A stretch of 36,536 nt of DNA from Pedobacter sp. ASV19. GTDB taxonomy: Bacteria > Bacteroidota > Bacteroidia > Sphingobacteriales > Sphingobacteriaceae. Below the pieces are notes generated by a model that was not told the DNA's origin, ran no database searches, and saw only the letters and a program-made list of their open reading frames with translations. The first letter of the stretch is position 1, and every line of letters begins with the position of its first letter. Below are positions 8,234-16,361 of the stretch, one piece after another. Location: positions 1 to 36,536 of the forward strand of contig NZ_JAELTV010000021.1 in assembly GCF_016429005.1 (NCBI RefSeq), written 5' to 3'. A program made the translations under genes and the position numbers.

Positions 8234-10669
8234 CTAATCCTCTTTATCTTCTTTAGGCTGCTGAACGGCCGGTTGATCAGGGTAATGAATATAGACATCA
8301 GACTGCGGGAAGGGAAGAGAGATCCCCTCCCTGTAAAACACTTCATATACATCGCTCAATACCTGGCTCTTGAGCGTGACCCAGTTACTGATGTCTTCTA
8401 CCCAGAACAAAATTCTAAAATCTACAGAACTGGAATTCAGGTAATGGATCAATACCATAGGTTTTGGATCCTGCATGATATCTTCCCGATTGTCAATGAT
8501 CTGGTGAAAAAGGTCTTTAACCACCTTTAGGTCACTCCCATAGGCTACACCAATGATGAGTTCCACCCTTCTGTGGTTATTGCTCAGGGTCCAGTTCGTC
8601 AGGTGCTGGGAAAGCAAGTCTCCATTGGGCACAATAATTTCTGAACCATCTGCAGTGGCAATTTTACTGGCTCTGATGCCCATTTCTTTCACCGTACCAG
8701 ACTTCGTTCCTATTTCAATCACATCTCCAACCTCTACCGGCTTTTCTACCGCCAGGATAATTCCGGAAACAAGATTGTTCACGATGGTTTGCAGACCAAA
8801 TCCGATACCCACACTCAGCGCACCCAAAATGATGGTGATTTTCTCCATAGGTATACCTGAAGCTGTAATAGCCAGTAAAAAACCTGCAGAAAATATAGCG
8901 AGTTTGATGAGTAAAATAGAAGAACTCAACTTGTTCTTCTTGCTTTTAGAGGTGGAATGATAATCTGCAAATTCGAAAAAATAGCTTACGGCCTTACTCA
9001 CTACTGTAGCTGCCCAGATCACCAGTACAAAGACCACAATACTGCCATAAGTAAATTCGTTGCCGCCAATCTTTCGTGTTTGTGTAAGCAGATTGGCCGC
9101 AAAATCATACAGGGCATCCAGGATATTTAAATTCCCGGCCAGCAGGATCAGCCACAACAGAATAGCGATGATATTCAGCACACTTTTAAAGCGCTGCTGC
9201 AGGAGTGCAAAGTCAAAATAGGTTGGCATTCCACTGTTTTCCTTACTGGCTTCCAATTGGAGGAATACGGCCTCCATCAATACACGGACAAAAATAACCA
9301 GGCTCATGGCCTGCCAGATTCCAAGCACAGATGCAACAAGAAACATCTTTGCCAGGCTAAAACGTCCTATGATATTGCAGAAGACGGAAAATAACTGCAC
9401 AACTACAAAAACCTTTACAAATAACACAGATTTATCCGGATAAGAATTCTTTGAATTCTTCAGGATCTGTAAAAACTGCCAGCCTGCTCCGGCTCCCGCT
9501 ATACCTAATAAAAAAACAATGATCCGGTCTGTATAGGAAACCAGTAAAAACAAGTTACTCAGACCTGCAACCAATGTTAAACAAAGAACAATGATCCAGA
9601 ACCTGAACAACTGTTTTGGCCAGGTCTTTCTCACCAGCAAGCCTGTTGCTATAATCAATACCAGCATAATGATTTCCATAAAGACCACCGGCGGATGGTC
9701 ATACAGAAAAAAAGTGATGAACAAAGAAATGAGAAGAGCTGATAAAAGGGGCTTTTCAGGAATATAATGAGCCTGATTCAGAATACTTTCAGGCTCAGAT
9801 TTCAGCAGCCGGATCTTTCGGACCGAGAGTAAAGTCCAGCTGTAAAAGGAAACAAAGATCAGCAGTCCAAATATATGAATCCCCCAGTTGGTCAAAAAAT
9901 AGTAATTCAACAGTTGTATACTTGTTTTTACCGTGGTGTCCCAGGCATCACTAAAACTTTTGGTGTAGTCCTTTCCGCTGGATTGCCATAAATAGGGATA
10001 CTCTTTCGAAAAGGCACGCATTCCAAAATTTCGCAACTCAAGGTTGATCCTTTCCTTGTAATTGGTCACCTGGATATAATTGGCCACCACCAGGCTCTGC
10101 AAAATGCCAATCCTCCGCATATCCTGCTTATTGAGTGCATCAATCCTGGCCCATTTCTGGTTCATCCCTTTCATCTGTTCCTGGTACTCCGCATTCAAAA
10201 TGCTGTCTGTAGGCGCTATTTTAAGAAACTGATCCTGCTTCACCTGGATCAGTCCGTTCTGAATGGTAACCAGTTTATCGTTATAACCACTGAGTGTTTT
10301 TTGATAAAGGTTCAGCTTATCCTCCAGCCTGGTCAGGATATCCCTTAGAGAGTATAAAAACCTAAGGGTATTGGAACGGTCTTCAACCTTAGTTCCCTTC
10401 TGTATGTATTTAACTGTAAGATCTATATTCGGAAGGTCCTGACTGATCGCAGTGGTATCAAAGCCCTTAGTCAACACCGCATTCATTTGGTTAAAGGCGT
10501 TGGTGTAATATTCAACCCGGTCAATAAAAGTATTTAAAGAGGTATCTCCTTTGGCAGTGATGCTGGTATCAGCCACTGTTTTTTTCTTCTTGCCCTGTTG
10601 GGCATGAAGCTGACCTGAAAACAACAGGCAAGAAAAAAGGATCAGAAGCGGTAGAAATATCTTAGGCAT
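8234..10669 (-). CDS. Large MscS-family mechanosensitive ion channel
   Basis: An 811-residue protein with a signal peptide (ending LHAQQ), then a mostly helical periplasmic region up to about residue 250 with heptad-like stretches. Around ten hydrophobic segments follow between about 260 and 640. The C-terminal third is the MscS core: the Gly/Ala-rich pore helix region (IILGALSVGIGFGLQTIVNNLVSG, residues about 625-650), then the beta domain EKPVEVGDVIEIGTKSGTVKEMG and SEIIVPNGDLLSQHLTNWT, then the C-terminal alpha/beta domain. The long periplasmic extension recalls MscK/YbdG-like large members. In the family the channel opens on membrane tension and releases solutes during hypo-osmotic shock. 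It starts at ATG 10669, about 30 bases after the stop of the MarR gene on the same strand. Confidence 0.92.
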   Translation of the reverse strand: MPKIFLPLLILFSCLLFSGQLHAQQGKKKKTVADTSITAKGDTSLNTFIDRVEYYTNAFNQMNAVLTKGFDTTAISQDLPNIDLTVKYIQKGTKVEDRSNTLRFLYSLRDILTRLEDKLNLYQKTLSGYNDKLVTIQNGLIQVKQDQFLKIAPTDSILNAEYQEQMKGMNQKWARIDALNKQDMRRIGILQSLVVANYIQVTNYKERINLELRNFGMRAFSKEYPYLWQSSGKDYTKSFSDAWDTTVKTSIQLLNYYFLTNWGIHIFGLLIFVSFYSWTLLSVRKIRLLKSEPESILNQAHYIPEKPLLSALLISLFITFFLYDHPPVVFMEIIMLVLIIATGLLVRKTWPKQLFRFWIIVLCLTLVAGLSNLFLLVSYTDRIIVFLLGIAGAGAGWQFLQILKNSKNSYPDKSVLFVKVFVVVQLFSVFCNIIGRFSLAKMFLVASVLGIWQAMSLVIFVRVLMEAVFLQLEASKENSGMPTYFDFALLQQRFKSVLNIIAILLWLILLAGNLNILDALYDFAANLLTQTRKIGGNEFTYGSIVVFVLVIWAATVVSKAVSYFFEFADYHSTSKSKKNKLSSSILLIKLAIFSAGFLLAITASGIPMEKITIILGALSVGIGFGLQTIVNNLVSGIILAVEKPVEVGDVIEIGTKSGTVKEMGIRASKIATADGSEIIVPNGDLLSQHLTNWTLSNNHRRVELIIGVAYGSDLKVVKDLFHQIIDNREDIMQDPKPMVLIHYLNSSSVDFRILFWVEDISNWVTLKSQVLSDVYEVFYREGISLPFPQSDVYIHYPDQPAVQQPKEDKED

Positions 10670-10700
10670 TGTTGTTCTTTCTAATGCTCAATATAAGAAA

Positions 10701-11180
10701 TTATACGCGTTTCATTTGCGCGGCGGCCCGGTCAAAAAAACTTTTTTCTTTCAGCTGGCTCTCCACTTCTTCTATTGCCCGCATCAGGTTGTTTTCTGTA
10801 TCGATCATTTCTGCAGTTGCCATCTTCAGTACGTCCCAAACGGGCTGCATTTGCCCAACCAGTATCTGTCCTTTCTCCGTAAGCTGCAGCAGTCTTTTAC
10901 GTTCATCGATCTTATCCTTTTTAGAACGGATCAGTTTTTCCTTTTCCAGTTCTTTTAATAAACTGATGGTGGAGGGATGCGTATAACCAATTTCATTCGC
11001 AATTTCAACTACACTCAATACAGGTTTATGAAACAGGGTATATATTACCGGGAACCATTTGGGTTCGAAATCAATTCCATGTGCTTTATAGACCTGGAAG
11101 CCATCTTTACGGATCTGATCACTCAGTCTCTGTAACCTGGTGGCTATGGCCAGTATCCCGGATTCATCAATTACATTCAT
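10701..11180 (-). CDS. MarR-family transcriptional regulator
   Basis: A 159-residue winged-helix protein. The DNA-binding part is VVEIANEIGYTHPSTISLLKELEKEK (residues about 57-82), followed by the wing with the family's D-x-R-x-x-x-L pattern (KIDERKRLLQLTEKG). N- and C-terminal helices form the dimer interface. It lies six bases after the GNAT gene on the same strand, so the two form an operon, and it is divergent from a zinc alcohol dehydrogenase. The intervening 26-bp palindrome at 11712-11737 is a good candidate for its operator, which would make the operon autoregulated. MarR proteins usually respond to small phenolic or oxidised ligands; the ligand here is unknown. Confidence 0.9.
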   Translation of the reverse strand: MNVIDESGILAIATRLQRLSDQIRKDGFQVYKAHGIDFEPKWFPVIYTLFHKPVLSVVEIANEIGYTHPSTISLLKELEKEKLIRSKKDKIDERKRLLQLTEKGQILVGQMQPVWDVLKMATAEMIDTENNLMRAIEEVESQLKEKSFFDRAAAQMKRV

Positions 11181-11186
11181 AAAAAT

Positions 11187-11693
11187 TTATTTGTTGGCGC
11201 CCAAATATAAACGATAAAATACATTATCAGCCATCATTCTGGGAAAGTAATCCGGCAAATCTCTTGCTGGTATGCAGACAAAGCCATTTTTCTCATAGAA
11301 CCGATGTGCAGCCTTCAATACATCTATCGTACCGAGGTAAATAGAAGTAATCTGCTGCGCTTTACATTCCTGAATCAGAATATCGAGCAAACGTTGTGCA
11401 ATGCCCAGTTCTTTTCCCCGGAATTCTTTTTTCACAAACATCTTTCTGATCACGCCCGCTTGATGTCCAACAGCCATTAAGGCAATGGAACCGATCAATT
11501 GATCTGCATCGGTCAGTGCCCCCCAGAAGTTCCCTCCAGGTTTAATATAACTGGTCTCAATATCCAACAGATCAGGCTGCCCTTCAAGGGTAACAGGAAC
11601 CTGGAATTCAATTTGCTGGATAGGGAGAATAAGGTCAAGAATCTGGTTACAATAGGTATTGTTCAATGATTTTATTTCAAAAAGCTGTTCCAT
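11187..11693 (-). CDS. GNAT-family N-acetyltransferase
   Basis: A 168-residue single-domain acetyltransferase. The acetyl-CoA pyrophosphate-binding loop is seen in VIRKMFVKKEFRGKELGIAQ (motif A, R-G-x-x-L-G-x-A near residues 92-100), and the C-terminal motif B is AAHRFYEKNGFVCI. This HAHRFYEKNGF-like ending is typical of small-molecule or antibiotic-type GNAT enzymes, but no substrate can be assigned. It is the first gene of a two-gene operon with the MarR regulator. Its start ATG 11693 lies 19 bp from the palindrome that probably serves as operator. The pairing of GNAT and MarR is common in Bacteroidota genomes. Confidence 0.87.
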   Translation of the reverse strand: MEQLFEIKSLNNTYCNQILDLILPIQQIEFQVPVTLEGQPDLLDIETSYIKPGGNFWGALTDADQLIGSIALMAVGHQAGVIRKMFVKKEFRGKELGIAQRLLDILIQECKAQQITSIYLGTIDVLKAAHRFYEKNGFVCIPARDLPDYFPRMMADNVFYRLYLGANK

Positions 11694-11711
11694 AAATATA
11701 GGTTATACACA

Positions 11712-11737
11712 AATATATGTAGTAGACTACATATATT
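11712..11737. promoter_or_regulatory. 26-bp inverted repeat, candidate MarR operator between divergent genes
   Basis: Two perfect 11-bp arms, AATATATGTAG (11712-11722) and CTACATATATT (11727-11737), flank a 4-bp spacer TAGA. The site lies in the 139-bp space between the GNAT-MarR operon and the alcohol dehydrogenase. Length, symmetry and AT-richness match typical MarR operators. Its position could let one dimer control both directions. The palindrome is seen directly; the binding protein is inferred from the neighbouring gene. Confidence 0.65.
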
Positions 11738-11832
11738 AAAATATTTATCATCCCTAAAGAACAAAAATAACCCGAACAACTAAGGGCTTGCTTTGTTTTA
11801 TGCTTGTTATAACACAAAATAATTCAAAAGCT

Positions 11833-12879
11833 ATGAATGCAGTAAAATCTTATGCAGCAAAAAGTGCTGACAAGCCTCTGGAGCCTTATCAGTTAGATCG
11901 TCGGGAACCAGGTGATCATGACATAGAAATCAAGATCTTATATTGCGGGGTATGCCATTCGGACATCCATACCGCCAGAAATGAATGGGGAGGCACCATG
12001 TATCCTGTAGTGCCCGGGCATGAGATTGTTGGCAAGGTTACCCGGACCGGCAGCAAAGTAAGCAAATTCAAAGTAGGTGATACGGTAGGTGTTGGTTGTT
12101 TTGTTGACTCCTGCGGCCATTGCAGAAACTGTGCAGAAGACAATGAACAATATTGTGAAAACGGGCATTCACAAACCTATAACTCCTTGCTACAAGATAA
12201 AAAGACCATTACCTACGGAGGTTATTCCAGCCATATCGTTGTTACAGAAAAATTTGTATTAAGTGTATCGGATAAATTACCCTTGGAAAAAGTAGCTCCG
12301 CTCCTTTGTGCAGGAATTACAACCTATTCGCCATTGAAACACTGGAATGTTAAAAAAGGCGATAAACTTGCTGTAGTAGGCTTAGGCGGGCTTGGCCATA
12401 TGGCGGTTAAAATCGCAGCTTCCATGGGTGCCGAAGTCACTGTACTGAGCAGATCTAAAAGCAAAGAAAAGGATGCCCAGGAACTCGGTGCACATCATTT
12501 CGAGCTGACCACAGACAAAGAAAACATGAAAAGACTTGGTAACAGTTTCGATTTCATTATTGATACCGTTTCGGCAGAACATGATTACAATGAGTACCTG
12601 GCCTTACTCCGTACCAATGGTGTCATGGTGTTACTAGGTGTTCCACCAACGCCCTCAGACGTTGCTGCCTTTCACCTCATTGGTGGCAGACGCAGTCTGG
12701 TCGGTTCCCTGGTTGGAGGTATCAAAGAAACCCAGGAAATGCTGGACTACTGTGCCGAACACAACATCACTTCTGATGTAGAGATGATCAATATTGACCA
12801 GATCAATGAAGCCTATGAACGAACACTGGCCGGCGATGTCCACTACCGTTTCGTTATAGATATGGCTTCTTTAAATTAA
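11833..12879 (+). CDS. Zinc-dependent NAD(P) alcohol dehydrogenase, cinnamyl-alcohol/YahK type
   Basis: About 348 residues from ATG 11833 (MNAVKSYAAKS, the usual beginning of this subfamily). An upstream TTG at 11788 would add 15 residues with no family support. Catalytic zinc ligands are visible in CGVCHSD and GHEIVGKV, the structural-zinc cysteines in CGHCRNCAEDNEQYC, and the Rossmann nucleotide loop in GLGGLGHMAVKIA. The protein fits the medium-chain CAD/YahK branch, broad aldehyde reductases that usually prefer NADPH. It would reduce aldehydes to alcohols in the cytoplasm. It is divergent from the GNAT-MarR operon across a strong palindrome, so MarR repression relieved by a toxic aldehyde or similar ligand is plausible. 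A stem-loop follows its stop codon. Confidence 0.92.
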   Translation: MNAVKSYAAKSADKPLEPYQLDRREPGDHDIEIKILYCGVCHSDIHTARNEWGGTMYPVVPGHEIVGKVTRTGSKVSKFKVGDTVGVGCFVDSCGHCRNCAEDNEQYCENGHSQTYNSLLQDKKTITYGGYSSHIVVTEKFVLSVSDKLPLEKVAPLLCAGITTYSPLKHWNVKKGDKLAVVGLGGLGHMAVKIAASMGAEVTVLSRSKSKEKDAQELGAHHFELTTDKENMKRLGNSFDFIIDTVSAEHDYNEYLALLRTNGVMVLLGVPPTPSDVAAFHLIGGRRSLVGSLVGGIKETQEMLDYCAEHNITSDVEMINIDQINEAYERTLAGDVHYRFVIDMASLN

Positions 12880-12892
12880 TTTGTATCAAACG

Positions 12893-12933
12893 AAATAAAT
12901 AAACCACCGCAACCTGCGGCGGTTTATTTATTT
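12893..12933. terminator. Bidirectional stem-loop terminator between convergent genes
   Basis: A 19-bp stem with one mismatch: left arm 12893-12911, right arm 12915-12933, three-base loop ACC. The GC-rich core is flanked by AAATAAATAAA on one side and its complement on the other, so each strand ends the hairpin with a T-rich run. It follows the alcohol dehydrogenase and overlaps the last codons of the PAP2 gene, so it can serve both. Confidence 0.8.
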
Positions 12934-13562
12934 CTGGATGGCTCCAGGTAAAAATAACTATTTGCGTAGAGCAACAAACTGCCCAATAAAGCTCCGCCAA
13001 CAACATCTGTAAACCAATGAGCCCCCAGGTAAACCCTCGAAAAGGGCACTAACAATACCAGCATTGCTGAAAAACCGCCAACAGTTAGCCTAATGAATAT
13101 AGGTAGTGTTTTTACATGAAACATCAGTACTACTAAGAATCCAAAGAACACTACATAAAAATTAACATGCCCACTTGGAAAGCTCAGCTGTCGTGTTTTC
13201 TCCAAAACGTGAACAAAAGGTTCGGCCGGCCTGGGTCTGCCAGCTACAAATTTAATCAGGGTGCTGGCCAGTCCTGCCAAAAGCGTTGTTAGTATAAACA
13301 AAGCCTCCCGCTTATATCTAAAAATAAAAAACAACAAGGCAGTAACCAATACCGTATACAAGGAATAAGGCATCTCCCCGAACCAGCTCACAAAACGCAT
13401 TGGCCCATCCAGTGTATTGCTGTGAAATCCCTGGACAAATTGAGAACATTCAATATCCAAAGAAGACAATGGAGCCAGGGCAATAAATACCGTAAGTATG
13501 ATAAAGCTCAGTGCTATAAAAATCATCAGGTAATTGAAATTCTGTTTATCGATCAGGCTCAT
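12924..13562 (-). CDS. PAP2-family membrane phosphatase
   Basis: A 212-residue protein with about five membrane helices. The three phosphatase motifs are complete: KFVAGRPRP (motif 1), FPSGHVNF (motif 2, with the catalytic His) and SRVYLGAHWFTDVVGG (motif 3, SR-x5-H-x3-D). Such enzymes remove phosphate from lipids such as phosphatidic acid, phosphatidylglycerophosphate or undecaprenyl pyrophosphate at the outer face of the inner membrane. The substrate cannot be assigned. Its stop overlaps the bidirectional terminator. The start ATG 13562 lies 56 bp from the palindrome that precedes ccoI, so that site could in principle also affect this gene. Confidence 0.9.
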   Translation of the reverse strand: MSLIDKQNFNYLMIFIALSFIILTVFIALAPLSSLDIECSQFVQGFHSNTLDGPMRFVSWFGEMPYSLYTVLVTALLFFIFRYKREALFILTTLLAGLASTLIKFVAGRPRPAEPFVHVLEKTRQLSFPSGHVNFYVVFFGFLVVLMFHVKTLPIFIRLTVGGFSAMLVLLVPFSRVYLGAHWFTDVVGGALLGSLLLYANSYFYLEPSRNK

Positions 13563-13617
13563 GCATTTTTTTCAAGGTGGTGGCAAATTTACATCTTATA
13601 TCTGAACAAAATAACAC

Positions 13618-13647
13618 TCTAAAAAGTGACGGAGATCACTTTTTAGA
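13618..13647. promoter_or_regulatory. FNR/FixK-like palindrome upstream of ccoI
   Basis: Perfect 12-bp arms TCTAAAAAGTGA (13618-13629) and TCACTTTTTAGA (13636-13647) enclose CGGAGA. Read with the four-base spacing of FNR boxes it is GTGAC, GGAG, ATCAC, against the family consensus TTGAT-N4-ATCAA. The centre is 13632.5, so a class II promoter would start near 13674. This favours translation from ATG 13702 or 13708 rather than 13681. The Fnr-type regulator encoded at 23886-24944 is the obvious candidate binder. Confidence 0.7.
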
Positions 13648-13707
13648 CAAAGCCGTGTCATTTTACTACTCAGCGCCTTCATGCACTTTTGTAACAAATA
13701 CATGGCT

Positions 13708-16107
13708 ATGTCAAAGATCAAAACTTTAACAGTAGAAACCCAATGCTACCATTGCGGTGAAGACCTTCCCTTTTCCCCTTATATTTTAGCCGATAAACAG
13801 TTTTGTTGTTTGGGTTGCCAGGGCGTCTATCAGATCCTTTCCAGCCATAACCTGGAGAACTACTATGCCTACAACGATGTGCCTGGACAAACCCAGAAAA
13901 CACAGACTCCCCGTTTGGAATACCTGGATGAGCCCACTATCACTACAGACTTGGTTGATTATCAGGATGAGGAGACTACAGTCATCACTTTTTATATTCC
14001 GGCCATCCATTGCAGCTCCTGTATCTGGCTGCTGGAAAATCTTTACAAGATCAATCCTGCTATTGTACAGTCGAGGATTGACTTTTTAAAGAAACAGGTG
14101 GTGATTACGTTTAAAAATAAAGCTTTAAGCTTAAGGGAACTGGCCGAAACCTTATCCCGTATTGGATATGAACCTCTGATCAGTTTGCAGGATGTGGTCA
14201 AAAAGCAGCAAAATGATGTTTCAGACCGTCAGCTGATCAGAAAAATTGCTGTTGCCGGCTTTTGTTTTGGCAATACCATGCTGCTGAGCTTTCCGGAATA
14301 TTTTGGTTTGTCTGGCCTGGAACAGCAATTTAAAGATTTCTTCGGATGGTTAAATCTGGCCTTCTGCTTACCGGTAGTATTTTATTGCGCCCGCGACTAC
14401 TTTTCTTCAGCCTGGGTCAATTTAAAAAACGGTGTACTCAACCTCGATTTTCCACTGGCGCTGGGTATTGCGGTTATGTTTCTTCGTTCTGCCGCCGAAA
14501 TCTTCAGCCGCAGCGGCGCAGGTTTTGCAGATACCCTCTGTGGCCTGGTCTTTTTCTTATTAGTTGGCAGGTGGATGCAAAAACATACTTACCACCATCT
14601 TTCATTTGAGAGAGATTACCGTTCCTACTTTCCCGTTGCGGTAACGCTGCTGAAAGACAATAAGGAAAGTCCTCTTCCTCTCAATAAATTAAAACAGGGA
14701 GACCGGATCCTGATCCGAAGCAATGAAATTATCCCTGCAGACGCGATTTTATTAAACGGAACAGCAAAGCTTGATTTCAGTTTTGTAACCGGAGAGTCTA
14801 TACCTGTAGAAAAAGTATTGGGCGAAGTTGTCTATGCCGGAGGAAGACAACTCGATGGTGCCATTGAGCTGGAGGTGATCAAACCGGTGTCTCAAAGCTA
14901 TCTGACCAGGTTGTGGAATAATGAAACCTTCACAGCAGATAAAGACCGGATCAAAACTTTTAGTGGTACAGCGAGCAAATATTTTAGCATCGCTTTACTT
15001 GCTGTTGCCATTGGCTCAGGTTTGTTTTGGCTTTTTAAAGAAGATCCCTCAAAAGCACTAGCCTCTTTTACAGCGGTACTGATTATCGCCTGTCCATGCG
15101 CACTGGCCCTCAGCTCTCCTTTTACGCTGGCTGCCGTATTGAGCATATTTGACAAGAATAAATTCTATTTAAAGAATACAGCCGTTATAGAAGAACTGGC
15201 ACGTATTGATACTTTTGTTTTTGACAAAACAGGTACAATAACCAATCCTGAAGCTGCAAATTTCACTTTCAACGGAAAAATAACAGACTTGCAAAAACAA
15301 TGGGTAAGTGACCTTGCCCGAAATTCAGGGCACCCCTTAAGCCGTGAACTGGTTAAATGGATAGCGCTCCCAAAACAATATACAGCGCTGGACTATCAGG
15401 AAAAAGTAGGCCGAGGCATCAGTGGACTTATAGATGGACAACTCATCCGTTTGGGCAGTACCACTTTTCTCGGCATTGACCCCATCCCCCAGCTTCAGGG
15501 AAGTACTGTACATGTGATGATAGAGGATCAGTACCTGGGCTATTTTTTATCGAGCCAGCAATGGCGCAATGGATTTAAAGATCTGGTCCTTAACCTGGGC
15601 AGGCATGCAGATCTTCATTTACTCTCAGGAGACCAGGAACATGACCGCAAGAGCCTCATCCCTTTTTTCCCCAGCATTCAGCACATGCATTTCAGGCAAT
15701 CGCCCCAAAACAAACTGGATTATATCAAAACACTGCAGAACAAGGGGCATAAAGTACTGATGTTTGGAGATGGCCTGAATGATGCAGGCGCTTTAAAACA
15801 AAGTGACCTGGGCGTGGCGGTAACGGACAACATCAACAATTTTACGCCAGGCTGCGATGCCATACTGGATGGCAGTAGCTTTAGCCGGATCCCTAACTTT
15901 ATCCGTCAGGCAAAAGATGCCGTCAGAGTCATCCACATGAGCTTCGGAATTTCACTGGTCTATAATGCGCTGGGTTTATTTTTTGCAGTACAAGGTACGC
16001 TCTCGCCCCTGATTGCTGCTATACTGATGCCCGCAAGTACCATCACCATTATTTCTTTCACCAGTATAGCTGCAAGGTTATACGCCCGTAAAAATCACTT
16101 GTTATGA
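13708..16107 (+). CDS. ccoI: cbb3 oxidase copper-loading P1B-type ATPase CcoI/FixI
   Basis: About 799 residues from ATG 13708; starts at 13702 and 13681 are in frame, but the latter lies almost on the predicted transcript start. The N-terminal zinc-ribbon-like cysteines (CYHCGEDL, CCLGCQGVYQ) are the DUF2318-type extension usual in CcoI. A heavy-metal-associated domain has HCSSCIW (Cys102, Cys105). The ion path carries CPC in IIACPCALALSSP (about residue 462), the phosphorylated Asp506 lies in DKTGT, and the hinge is GDGLNDAGALKQSDLG. In the family it moves copper needed for the CuB centre of cbb3 oxidase. It overlaps ccoS by four bases (ATGA), and the oxidase genes follow. The copper role is supported by this context as well as the CPC motif. 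Confidence 0.93.
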   Translation: MSKIKTLTVETQCYHCGEDLPFSPYILADKQFCCLGCQGVYQILSSHNLENYYAYNDVPGQTQKTQTPRLEYLDEPTITTDLVDYQDEETTVITFYIPAIHCSSCIWLLENLYKINPAIVQSRIDFLKKQVVITFKNKALSLRELAETLSRIGYEPLISLQDVVKKQQNDVSDRQLIRKIAVAGFCFGNTMLLSFPEYFGLSGLEQQFKDFFGWLNLAFCLPVVFYCARDYFSSAWVNLKNGVLNLDFPLALGIAVMFLRSAAEIFSRSGAGFADTLCGLVFFLLVGRWMQKHTYHHLSFERDYRSYFPVAVTLLKDNKESPLPLNKLKQGDRILIRSNEIIPADAILLNGTAKLDFSFVTGESIPVEKVLGEVVYAGGRQLDGAIELEVIKPVSQSYLTRLWNNETFTADKDRIKTFSGTASKYFSIALLAVAIGSGLFWLFKEDPSKALASFTAVLIIACPCALALSSPFTLAAVLSIFDKNKFYLKNTAVIEELARIDTFVFDKTGTITNPEAANFTFNGKITDLQKQWVSDLARNSGHPLSRELVKWIALPKQYTALDYQEKVGRGISGLIDGQLIRLGSTTFLGIDPIPQLQGSTVHVMIEDQYLGYFLSSQQWRNGFKDLVLNLGRHADLHLLSGDQEHDRKSLIPFFPSIQHMHFRQSPQNKLDYIKTLQNKGHKVLMFGDGLNDAGALKQSDLGVAVTDNINNFTPGCDAILDGSSFSRIPNFIRQAKDAVRVIHMSFGISLVYNALGLFFAVQGTLSPLIAAILMPASTITIISFTSIAARLYARKNHLL

Positions 16108-16286
16108 ACATGATCTATATGCTGATCGGTATCAGTATCCTGCTGGCACTGATTTTTCTCCTCGCCTTTTTCTGGGCCAGTAAGACCGGGCAAAACGATG
16201 ACACCTATACACCTTCGATACGCATGCTGTTCGACGAAGAAGCTACAGGAAAAGCAGATCAAAAAAGTGATGAAGATCACCTTTAG
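16104..16286 (+). CDS. ccoS: cbb3-type oxidase assembly protein CcoS
   Basis: A 60-residue protein with one N-terminal membrane helix (IYMLIGISILLALIFLLAFFWA), a short polar stretch with the typical FWASKTGQNDD turn, and an acidic tail. CcoS is needed to insert haem and copper cofactors into the cbb3 oxidase. The start ATG overlaps the ccoI stop in an ATGA, showing translational coupling; a second ATG lies two codons later. The last codons overlap the FNR-like box that precedes ccoNO. Confidence 0.88.
   Translation: MNMIYMLIGISILLALIFLLAFFWASKTGQNDDTYTPSIRMLFDEEATGKADQKSDEDHL
16262..16286. promoter_or_regulatory. FNR/FixK-like box upstream of ccoNO
   Basis: The core GTGAT (16267-16271), GAAG, ATCAC (16276-16280) is a perfect palindrome with FNR spacing, flanked by A- and T-rich bases. 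It closely resembles the box before ccoI (GTGAC, GGAG, ATCAC), and both end in TTTAG. It overlaps the end of ccoS and lies about 88 bp before the ccoNO start, so the oxidase genes may have their own oxygen-controlled promoter. Confidence 0.6.
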
Positions 16287-16361
16287 CCGAAGTTTGTATC
16301 ATTCTCCAGGCACGCGCACAGCCCTAATTTTACCCTCAATAAACAACCATCATCATTTATT

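Noticed and set aside
11788-11832. TTG start adding 15 residues to the alcohol dehydrogenase
   Set aside because: The ATG at 11833 begins exactly like other members (MNAVKSYAA).
13681-13707. Upstream in-frame ATG of ccoI as the start
   Set aside because: It lies about seven bases from the transcript start predicted from the FNR-like box, and the added residues (MHFCNKY) have no family support.
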